A stretch of 14,475 nt of DNA from an uncultured Prevotella sp. (lineage in GTDB: Bacteria; Bacteroidota; Bacteroidia; Bacteroidales; Bacteroidaceae). Positions 7,145 to 13,467 of the stretch are shown one piece after another. The position numbers were made by a program, and so were the translations under genes. The stretch covers positions 1 to 14,475 of the forward strand of contig USCX01000026.1 of assembly GCA_900553285.1 (NCBI GenBank), in the 5' to 3' direction. The notes beneath the pieces are model-generated. The model searched no databases. It worked only from the letters and a program-made list of their open reading frames with translations, and had not been told where the DNA came from. Each line of letters starts with the position of its first letter. The first letter of the stretch is position 1.

Positions 7145-8422
7145 TTATCTTTTGTTGAGGATTTTGTTGTAGATGTTGTAGATGCGTTCACCGACTTTCT
7201 CCCAAGTGATTTGTGCCACTTCGTTTCTGCCTTCTTCGCGTAGATAATTGTAAAGAGAATCGTTGGTGCAGAGAGAGTAAATGTAGTCAGCCATGGCATA
7301 AATATCCCAATAATCCACCTTGATGCATTTGTCGAGGATTTCCGCACATCCGCTTTGTTTGCTGATGATGGACGGAACGCCGCACTGCATGGCTTCGAGC
7401 GGTGATATGCCGAATGGCTCGGATACAGACGGCATCACGTACACGTTGCTGGCGCGGAGGGCCTCATACACTTGATGGCCTTTCATGAATCCCGGGAAAT
7501 GGAAGCGGTCGGCTATGCCTCTGCGTGAAACCAGTTCAATCATGCTGTTCATCATGTCGCCTGAACCGGCCATACAGAAACGGATGTTATGTGTGCGTTG
7601 CAGAACGAGCGCGGCCGCTTCGACAAAGTATTCCGGCCCCTTTTGCATCGTGATGCGCCCCATGAAGGTGACGACTTTCTCATGAAAGTCGTTGAACGGC
7701 TTTTTCTGGTTGACAAAATCGAGGATGTCACGCGATAATGGATAGACCGCGTTGTGCATGGCCACGCATTTGGCTGGGTTTTGATGGTATTGATTGATAA
7801 CGGTTTGTCTCGTTAGTTCACTGACACACATGATGCAGTCCGCGTGGTCCATTCCGTCTTTTTCGATACTGTAAACAGTGGGATTGACTTTTCCGCGGCT
7901 TCGGTCGAAATCTGTGGCGTGGACATGGATGACTAACGGTTTTCCTGAAACCTGTTTAGCGTGTATGCCGGCCGGGTAGGTTAGCCAGTCGTGGGCATGG
8001 ATGATGTCGTAGGTCTGTTGTCGAGCCACTACACCTGCCACAAGTGAGTAATTATTGATTTCGTCGTACAGATTGTCTGGGTAACGTCCTGAGAATTCGA
8101 TGCACCCGAGGTCGTCAGTCAGGCGATATCTGAAATCTGCATATATATGATTGCGCAAATCAAAATAGAGTTGCGGATCCATCTTATCACCTATGCGTTG
8201 TTTGACGTAATCGTATGATACGTCTTTCCACACGATGGGGACTTCACTCATTCCGATGATGTCCATGAATGAAGTGTCTTCGTCGCCCCAAGGCCGGGGC
8301 AGACAGAATGTGATGTGCATGTCAGGCTGCACGGATAGTCCTTTTGTGATGCCGTAACTGGCTGTGCCAAGTCCGCCTAAGATGTGTGGGGGAAACTCCC
8401 AACCAAACATTAAAACTTTCAT
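7145..8422 (-). CDS. glycosyltransferase of the GT4/GT5 type, probable glycogen synthase
   Basis: The product (425 residues, cytoplasmic) is a two-domain GT-B glycosyltransferase expected to move glucose from a nucleotide sugar onto alpha-1,4-glucan. The N-terminal domain opens with MKVLMFGWEFPPHILGGLGT, whose GGLG loop is the nucleotide-sugar contact region of glycogen and starch synthases. The middle carries IIHAHDWLTYPAG (about 140-152). The C-terminal domain has VTFMGRITMQKGPE (about 247-260) and SEPFGISPLEAM (about 333-344), the E-x7-E motif of retaining GT-B enzymes. It sits between the debranching enzyme and GH57-like genes, the usual Bacteroides order, which supports a glycogen role. 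Whether it uses ADP- or UDP-glucose cannot be read from the sequence. The ATG at 8422 is preceded by a good Shine-Dalgarno match. Confidence 0.88.
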   Translation of the reverse strand: MKVLMFGWEFPPHILGGLGTASYGITKGLSVQPDMHITFCLPRPWGDEDTSFMDIIGMSEVPIVWKDVSYDYVKQRIGDKMDPQLYFDLRNHIYADFRYRLTDDLGCIEFSGRYPDNLYDEINNYSLVAGVVARQQTYDIIHAHDWLTYPAGIHAKQVSGKPLVIHVHATDFDRSRGKVNPTVYSIEKDGMDHADCIMCVSELTRQTVINQYHQNPAKCVAMHNAVYPLSRDILDFVNQKKPFNDFHEKVVTFMGRITMQKGPEYFVEAAALVLQRTHNIRFCMAGSGDMMNSMIELVSRRGIADRFHFPGFMKGHQVYEALRASNVYVMPSVSEPFGISPLEAMQCGVPSIISKQSGCAEILDKCIKVDYWDIYAMADYIYSLCTNDSLYNYLREEGRNEVAQITWEKVGERIYNIYNKILNKR

Positions 8423-8430
8423 AGATTGTC

Positions 8431-8438
8431 TCCCTCCT
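8431..8438 (-). promoter_or_regulatory. Shine-Dalgarno-like site of the glycosyltransferase gene
   Basis: On the - strand this reads AGGAGGGA, 8 bases before the ATG at 8422. Strong sites of this kind are uncommon in Bacteroidetes, and the other genes in this window lack one. It lies in the 21-base gap after the debranching enzyme stop codon and supports the chosen start. Confidence 0.55.
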
Positions 8439-8443
8439 TTTTA

Positions 8444-10399
8444 TTAGTATTTAATTTTATATCGTTCATACAGCCGGATGGCTCTCAAAATACCGCTCAC
8501 GTTCATGGCAAACGAGATGGCGCCGCGTCCGCTGAACGGAGGATTCCCGTCGAAAAGTTCAGGTATCGTACCGATGCAATGATAGAACAGCTCTTCCTCA
8601 AAGCCGATGAGTTGGCGCTCAATATATCCTAGGCCGCTCATTTTATAAATTCTAAGATAGGCTTCCAGGTAAAAGCCCGTGAGCCAAGGCCATGCCGTAC
8701 CTTGATGGTAAGCAAGATCACGTTGAGATTGGGGACCCACATACATCGGAGTATAACCTCCGCTTTTGGGAGAAAGCGAGCGGATGCCCTTGGGGGTTAC
8801 TAACTCTTTGGTGCAAATGTCAAGCACTTTTTTTCGTTCTTTGATTTCCAATGGGGAAAAATCAAGTGCAATCGCAAAAAGCTGGTTCGGACGCACACTC
8901 CAATCCATCATTTGGCCGTCTACGTAGTCCAGGAGATAACCGTATTCATTCAGGAACACTTGTTTGAAAGACGCTTTGACGAGTTCGGCTTCATTCTCGT
9001 ATTCTTTGGCTTTTCGTATATTTTCTTCTACTCCGGTCTCTGTGAGGAGCAAGGCATAGAAGCATAGTGCGTTATACCATAGCGCGTTAAATTCAACAAT
9101 GTAGCCGGAACGAGGTATGATGGGGTGACCGTTTGCCGTCGAGTTCATCCAGGTTATTGGCGTGTTGCGTCCATTGCTGTAAAGAAGATGATTTTCGTGT
9201 ACGGTGAGGTTTACGTGTTGTCCTTTGCGGATAAAATCTATGATATCGTGGATGAGTGTACCGTAATGTTCGTAACACTGTTGTTTGGATGTGTCCTTGG
9301 CATATTGTTGCAGGCACCAAACGGCCCATAAGAAGGTGTCAGGCTGTTCCATCTCGTAGATTTGGACATCAATCGGTTCCTTACGGATATACTGTCTGAT
9401 GGCTAATTCGGCTGTGGCCATGTATTTTTCGAATTGGTCCACTTCTCCGATGGATAAAGTGAGTCCCGGTAGCGAGATAAAGGTGTCGCGGGCGCGGCAC
9501 TTGAACCAAGGATAACCTGCAAGGATGTAATGCTTTCCTTCTTTTTCGACATCGAATTGGTGGGCGGCATTGACGAGGCAATGATAGAAATTGTCATATG
9601 GCGCAGCTTGTTCGATTTCTTTTTCAAGGCATGCCTTCAACTGGCCGGGAGTGCTCGGTGCGACGGATGCAGAGAAAATGATGGATTCTCCTTTTTTGAT
9701 CGGCATTTCGAAATAGCCGGGAACGAGTAGGTCTTCTGACGAGTCATGGCCTCTTTCGCGTTCTTTGGGATAGTCAAGTCCTTTATACCAATTGGGGTCG
9801 TAAATGAAATTGTTCTTTTTGCTCAATTGCATGTAAAGGTCGGGATATCCTGCGTATAAATTCATTTTGATACCATTCGGCACTTCTTCGAATCCTTTAT
9901 TGGCTACGCCGTTTTCATGTGTCCACTGCCGTACACTACGGAATGCAAGGTATGGGCGTAATCGTAGGGTCGTAGGAGAGTGGGCCTCGACGAGAGTATA
10001 GCGGATGAATAGTTGATGGGCATTACTATGGAAGAAGATTTCTTTTTTAAGCACCACTCCTCCTATCCGATAAACGGTGGTAGGAACTTTATTCCATTCA
10101 AATCCGGTGATGTATTTATGGCCTTTGGGGCTGAAGTTGTCTCCTTGGTATTTATGAATGCCTAAGTTAAATTCTGCTCCATGCTGGATAACTGTTTCAT
10201 CGAGAGAGGAAAGAAGGACGTGGTTCTCGTCATCCATTTCCGGAACAGGAATAACTAAAAGTCCATGGTATTTACGGATATTGCATCCTACCAATGTCGT
10301 ACAACAATATGCTCCCAAATTGTTAGTCAGCAGCATCTCTTTGTAGAGAGAGTCCTGCAAATTTGTCATTTCGGTTTTGTCGAATCGTAGGTAGCACAT
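8444..10399 (-). CDS. glycogen debranching enzyme (amylo-alpha-1,6-glucosidase, GH133 type)
   Basis: This 651-residue cytoplasmic protein should hydrolyse alpha-1,6 branch stubs of glycogen. The N-terminal debranching-enzyme domain (about 15-250) includes LTNNLGAYCCTTLVGCN and RKYHGLLVIPVP (42-53). The C-terminal (alpha/alpha)6 domain carries AGYPWFKCRARDTFISLPGL (294-313), WMNS (417-420), IVEFNALWYNAL (434-445), RPNQLFAIALD (503-513), YHQGTAWPWL (564-573) and IPELFDG (612-618). The WMNS motif is odd: related debranching enzymes have WMD, and that Asp is thought to be the general acid, whereas here it is N419; the base candidate E614 is kept. The start at 10399 (MCYLRFDKTEMTNL) fits the N-terminus I expect for Bacteroides homologues. 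It is the first gene of the glycogen operon and diverges from the Crp/Fnr gene. Family confident; activity uncertain because of N419. Confidence 0.9.
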   Translation of the reverse strand: MCYLRFDKTEMTNLQDSLYKEMLLTNNLGAYCCTTLVGCNIRKYHGLLVIPVPEMDDENHVLLSSLDETVIQHGAEFNLGIHKYQGDNFSPKGHKYITGFEWNKVPTTVYRIGGVVLKKEIFFHSNAHQLFIRYTLVEAHSPTTLRLRPYLAFRSVRQWTHENGVANKGFEEVPNGIKMNLYAGYPDLYMQLSKKNNFIYDPNWYKGLDYPKERERGHDSSEDLLVPGYFEMPIKKGESIIFSASVAPSTPGQLKACLEKEIEQAAPYDNFYHCLVNAAHQFDVEKEGKHYILAGYPWFKCRARDTFISLPGLTLSIGEVDQFEKYMATAELAIRQYIRKEPIDVQIYEMEQPDTFLWAVWCLQQYAKDTSKQQCYEHYGTLIHDIIDFIRKGQHVNLTVHENHLLYSNGRNTPITWMNSTANGHPIIPRSGYIVEFNALWYNALCFYALLLTETGVEENIRKAKEYENEAELVKASFKQVFLNEYGYLLDYVDGQMMDWSVRPNQLFAIALDFSPLEIKERKKVLDICTKELVTPKGIRSLSPKSGGYTPMYVGPQSQRDLAYHQGTAWPWLTGFYLEAYLRIYKMSGLGYIERQLIGFEEELFYHCIGTIPELFDGNPPFSGRGAISFAMNVSGILRAIRLYERYKIKY

Positions 10400-10451
10400 G
10401 TCTTTTAGAGATTAAGGTTATTCGATTTCTCGTTATTTACGTATTTATTTC

Positions 10452-10482
10452 CAAAAATAGGGAAAATAAAAATAAGGAGAAA
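10452..10482 (-). promoter_or_regulatory. promoter of the glycogen operon
   Basis: On the - strand TTTC (10482-10479) is followed after 19 bases by TATTTTTG (10459-10452). This fits the Bacteroidetes form TTTG-N19-21-TAnnTTTG with one mismatch in the -33 box. The start would fall near 10447, giving a leader of about 48 bases to the debranching enzyme. The surrounding sequence is very AT-rich. Confidence 0.55.
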
Positions 10483-10682
10483 GTTTTTTGTGAGAAATCT
10501 AACGATTAATTTTTTAATATCTGCCATCGAGAAATCTTTTACTTGCTTTGCAGTTTTGAGTGTAGTGATTGTATAAAGTTTGTTATGGTGTCAATTTATG
10601 AAACCAAAGTGCTTTTTATAGTTGTTTTGACTTCTGTTTTCTCGTTATCCGGCCTGATTATAATTAGTGCTGATTTGTTGCG

Positions 10683-10714
10683 TTTGGTAGTTTCGATGAG
10701 TTTTTCTACTTTTG
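10683..10714 (+). promoter_or_regulatory. promoter of the Crp/Fnr gene
   Basis: TTTG (10683-10686), then 20 bases, then TACTTTTG (10707-10714) match the Bacteroidetes -33/-7 consensus exactly, including spacing. The start would be near 10718, about 29 bases before the ATG at 10747. This decides the gene start, because the open frame extends upstream through the promoter. Confidence 0.75.
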
Positions 10715-10727
10715 TAATCCAAAATCG

Positions 10728-10739
10728 TGTTGTACAACA
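10728..10739. promoter_or_regulatory. 12-bp perfect palindrome, candidate operator
   Basis: TGTTGTACAACA is a perfect palindrome about 10 bases after the expected start of transcription and 7 bases before the ATG of the Crp/Fnr gene. A dimeric repressor bound here would block early elongation, so autoregulation is plausible. It is not the classic Crp (TGTGA-N6-TCACA) or Fnr (TTGAT-N4-ATCAA) site. Confidence 0.4.
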
Positions 10740-10746
10740 TATCTTT

Positions 10747-11451
10747 ATGGATGCTACGAATTGCTTGTCAAAAGATGAGGCTATTGTCCACATTTCGGCT
10801 TTATGGAGTATTTTGACGGTTGAAGAACGTGCTGCTTTTGCCGAATGTTTGGTTGTTCGCGCGTTTAAGAAAAATGAACCGATATATCGGGAGGGCGAAA
10901 GTCCTGATGATTTGATCTGTCTTTTGACCGGGAAAGTGAAGATTTACCGTGATGGAGTCGGTGGTCGTAGTCAGATCATACGGGTCATCAAACCTGTGGA
11001 GTATTTTGGTTACCGGGCTTATTTGGCCAATGAGCCTTATGTTACGGCGGCGGCAGCTTTCGAGCCTTCCGAAATGTGCTTTATCCCGATGCCACTGGTT
11101 GAAAAAACGATGCAGGAGAATAATGCGTTGGCTATGTTCTTTGTGCGTCAGTTGGCGATAGATTTAGGCGTTTCGGATAAACGGACGGTTAATCTGACGC
11201 AGAAGCACATTCGTGGACGGTTGGCTGAGTCTTTGCTTTTCCTGAAAGATTGTTACGGGTTGGAGGAGGATAAATCGACGTTGAGCATTTATCTTTCGCG
11301 AGAGGATTTGGCGAGTTTGTCGAATATGACGACCTCAAATGCCATCAGGACCTTGTCAAACTTTGCGGCAGAGAAGATAATCGCTATTGACGGAAAAAAG
11401 ATTAAGTTGATAGACGAAGACAAACTCAACCAGATTTCCCGTATAGGATAG
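10747..11451 (+). CDS. Crp/Fnr family transcriptional regulator
   Basis: With the ATG at 10747 the protein has 234 residues, the normal length for this family. Residues about 18-125 form the cyclic-nucleotide-binding-like beta roll (FKKNEPIYREGESPDDL, LLTGKVKIYRDG). A long dimerisation helix follows (about 122-145), then a winged helix-turn-helix (about 155-222) with SREDLASLSNMTTSNAIRTL as the DNA-reading segment (184-203). The phosphate-binding RS motif of cAMP-binding members is absent from EYFGYRAYLANEPYVTAAAA (85-104), so it probably does not bind cAMP. There is no four-Cys cluster like that of Fnr. The frame stays open upstream to 10543, but that part would encode an unlikely membrane-like stretch and contains the promoter. 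It diverges from the glycogen operon and may regulate it; this link is inferred from position only. Confidence 0.9.
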   Translation: MDATNCLSKDEAIVHISALWSILTVEERAAFAECLVVRAFKKNEPIYREGESPDDLICLLTGKVKIYRDGVGGRSQIIRVIKPVEYFGYRAYLANEPYVTAAAAFEPSEMCFIPMPLVEKTMQENNALAMFFVRQLAIDLGVSDKRTVNLTQKHIRGRLAESLLFLKDCYGLEEDKSTLSIYLSREDLASLSNMTTSNAIRTLSNFAAEKIIAIDGKKIKLIDEDKLNQISRIG

Positions 11452-11492
11452 GAACGTCATTCTGTGATGTACTTTCTTGTTCTGAAATGTTT

Positions 11493-12425
11493 TTACTGTG
11501 GAATGAGGAATTCGATGGCTTCGGGTAGAATGTTGGTGTTGATGCTTTTTACGGGAAAGTGAACGCAATGGCCGTCTATGGCTATTGGAGTACGGTCGCT
11601 GTTTGTAATCTGTATGTGTGTGGTTCTCCATGATTTGACGCTTCCTGATTTTAGGAAACGTCCGGCGAAAAGAAGTTGTAAGCCGTAGAACAATTGAGCC
11701 AGTTGGGGGTAGGAAACCGTAGTAACGTCTAACTGTCCGTTGTAGGGTATGGCGCTGGGAGTCTGTCCGTAACCGGACGAGGAACCGATGCAAGCGTTCA
11801 TAATTTTAAGCGTATGTTTTTCGCTGTTCAGTTGGAGCGAAATGTGGTATGTCATGCGCTGGAACACGAGCCATAATGCGGAGCATAAATAAGAGAGTGT
11901 GTTGAAACCCAGGAAAGAATGGGTTTTGCGCCTGATTCCCATAATGGCGGCACTGACTCCGATACTGATGCAGTTTAAGAAAAAATGAGTAGAAGTTCCG
12001 TTCTCGCTTTCTATGATGGCTTTACCAACATCTACTCTTCTCACGCGGCGTTGCATGAGCCAGTCGATGGTTTGTTTGTAGTTGTCTTCGTTTAGCCCCC
12101 AGAAGTGGGCGAAGTCGTTGCCAAATCCATTAGGAATGACGCCTAATGCGGGGCGTTGTGTCGTATGGGGTGTTTGCTCCATAATCCCGTTTAGAGCGTC
12201 GCAGAGTGCGGCATCACCTCCTACGACAATAATCGTGCGGTAACCGTTCTCTGTCATCATGGCAGACAAACGTTTTACCGAGCCGGGCCCTTCACTTTGT
12301 ACGAAGTCAAATGATAAGCCTTTGGCTGTTAGGTAATGGCGGATTTTCTTCCATCTGCGGTGTGTCCGTCCTGAGCCTTCTTTGGGGCAATATATAATTC
12401 CCCATTTGTTTTGTCTCGTTGTCAT
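11493..12425 (-). CDS. diacylglycerol/sphingosine kinase-family lipid kinase
   Basis: The 310-residue protein has the DAGK catalytic fold, which phosphorylates a lipid with ATP at the inner face of the membrane. The nucleotide-binding loop is VVGGDAALCDALNGI (67-81), where the family usually has GGDGT, so Gly is replaced by Ala at 72. IPNGFGNDFAHFWG (97-110) matches the conserved IPxGxxNDFA block. SGYGQTPSAIPYNGQLDV (217-234) matches the C-terminal domain, and IAIDGH (281-286) occupies the place of the usual DGE. No signal peptide is present. It follows miaA by 14 bases and is probably co-transcribed. It faces the Crp/Fnr gene tail to tail with 41 bases between them. The lipid substrate is unknown. 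Activity is likely but not certain given the altered loop. Confidence 0.82.
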   Translation of the reverse strand: MTTRQNKWGIIYCPKEGSGRTHRRWKKIRHYLTAKGLSFDFVQSEGPGSVKRLSAMMTENGYRTIIVVGGDAALCDALNGIMEQTPHTTQRPALGVIPNGFGNDFAHFWGLNEDNYKQTIDWLMQRRVRRVDVGKAIIESENGTSTHFFLNCISIGVSAAIMGIRRKTHSFLGFNTLSYLCSALWLVFQRMTYHISLQLNSEKHTLKIMNACIGSSSGYGQTPSAIPYNGQLDVTTVSYPQLAQLFYGLQLLFAGRFLKSGSVKSWRTTHIQITNSDRTPIAIDGHCVHFPVKSINTNILPEAIEFLIPQ

Positions 12426-12439
12426 GCGGGAGTTCTATT

Positions 12440-13369
12440 TTACGGTTGCCTCTCGTTCCACAGTCTGAGTATTTCCGACAGTTTTTCTTGTTCCGGCAGG
12501 TTATAGTCAATCCAGTGGATGGGTATGCCTCGACGTTCCATGCCTCTGAACCACGTCATCTGGCGTTTGGCGAATTGGTGAATGGCAATTTCGAGTTGCT
12601 TGAACATTGTTTCTTTGTCGATTTGTCCAATGACGTAAAGCGTAACGTATTTGTATTCGAGGCCATAGTAGATAAGGTCTTCCGGAGATAAACCACTGTT
12701 TAACAGGTCGCGTACTTCGTCGGCCATACCTCCGGACAGGCGTTCCCGCAGTCGTCGGCTGATGTTGCTCCGTCGCTGCTCGCGTGAGATGTCAATGCCG
12801 ATGGTCAAGCTGTTCAGGTGGGGGAAGTTACGGGCTTCGGTCGGTTGTCGCTTGTAGAATTCTTCGATTTCTATGGCCCTGATAGCCCGTTTGGGAGTGT
12901 CGACGTCTGTTGAGTTGTGGAGTTTCTTGTACGAGGCGAGGATGGCTGTCAGTTCCTTTAAGTCTTTTTTGCTGAGGGCGGTTCGCAGTTCTGGATTCTC
13001 GGGAACCGGTAGGAGGCGGTATTCCCGTAAAATGCTTTCCAAGTAAAGTCCGGTGCCTCCGCAAAGGATAGGAATGCGTTTCCGTTGTTGAATGTCGCGG
13101 TAAGCCGTGAGGAAGTCCCGTTGGTATTCGAACACATTATATTTATAACCGGGGTCAGCGATGTCGATGAGGTGGTGGGGAATTTTCTGACCATTCACGA
13201 CATACTCAGACAAGTCCTTTCCCGTTCCGATGTCCATCTTGCGGTAGACTTGCCGACTGTCGGCACTGACAATCTCGGCTCCAAGGCTATGGGCCACGGC
13301 AACAGCGAGACGCGTCTTGCCGGAAGCCGTGGGACCGAGTAGGGTTATGATGTCGTATGGTGTTGTCAC
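12440..13369 (-). CDS. miaA: tRNA dimethylallyltransferase MiaA
   Basis: This 309-residue enzyme transfers a dimethylallyl group to A37 of tRNAs that read codons beginning with U. The P-loop GPTASGKT is at 12-19. SADSRQVYRKMDIGTGK (35-51) carries the catalytic Asp region. LCGGTGLYLESIL (102-114) and RQMTWFRGMERRGIPIHWID (269-288) are further family signatures. The usual GYKE segment is replaced by YYGLEYKYVTLYVIG (234-248), which I associate with one of the Bacteroidetes MiaA paralogue types. The start is GTG at 13369; no ATG is available, and an in-frame stop lies at 13381-13379. A promoter-like element ends 4 bases before the GTG. The lipid kinase gene follows after 14 bases. Confidence 0.93.
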   Translation of the reverse strand: MTTPYDIITLLGPTASGKTRLAVAVAHSLGAEIVSADSRQVYRKMDIGTGKDLSEYVVNGQKIPHHLIDIADPGYKYNVFEYQRDFLTAYRDIQQRKRIPILCGGTGLYLESILREYRLLPVPENPELRTALSKKDLKELTAILASYKKLHNSTDVDTPKRAIRAIEIEEFYKRQPTEARNFPHLNSLTIGIDISREQRRSNISRRLRERLSGGMADEVRDLLNSGLSPEDLIYYGLEYKYVTLYVIGQIDKETMFKQLEIAIHQFAKRQMTWFRGMERRGIPIHWIDYNLPEQEKLSEILRLWNERQP

Positions 13370-13373
13370 ACTG

Positions 13374-13405
13374 CGAACTTACGATTTTTTTTTGAGTTGG
13401 GGAAA
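13374..13405 (-). promoter_or_regulatory. promoter-like element of miaA
   Basis: On the - strand TTTC (13405-13402) is followed after 20 bases by TAAGTTCG (13381-13374). Each box has one mismatch to the consensus TTTG and TAnnTTTG, and the spacing is exact. A run of nine A on the same strand (13393-13385) lies between the boxes. Transcription would start at or next to the GTG of miaA. Confidence 0.42.
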
Positions 13406-13422
13406 TGCCGGTAAGATTTCCC
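13400..13422. repeat. inverted repeat overlapping the miaA -33 box
   Basis: GGGAAAT (13400-13406) and ATTTCCC (13416-13422) form a perfect 7-bp dyad with a 9-base spacer, 45 bases after the stop of the DUF5686 gene. No U-run follows it on the - strand, so it is not a normal terminator. It may be an operator or an mRNA 3' hairpin, or may be due to chance. Confidence 0.3.
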
Positions 13423-13467
13423 TTTGCGGTGGGGATGAAATCGGTGGTTGCCGGTCAGGTGGCGGTT

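Noticed and set aside
10543..10746. N-terminal extension of the Crp/Fnr frame with a hydrophobic stretch
   Set aside because: It would give 302 residues instead of the family's roughly 230, and it contains the exact-consensus promoter at 10683-10714.
11454..11480. Terminator between the convergent Crp/Fnr and lipid kinase genes
   Set aside because: Only a 6-bp stem with one wobble (ACGTCA/TGATGT) and an interrupted T-run; too weak to call.
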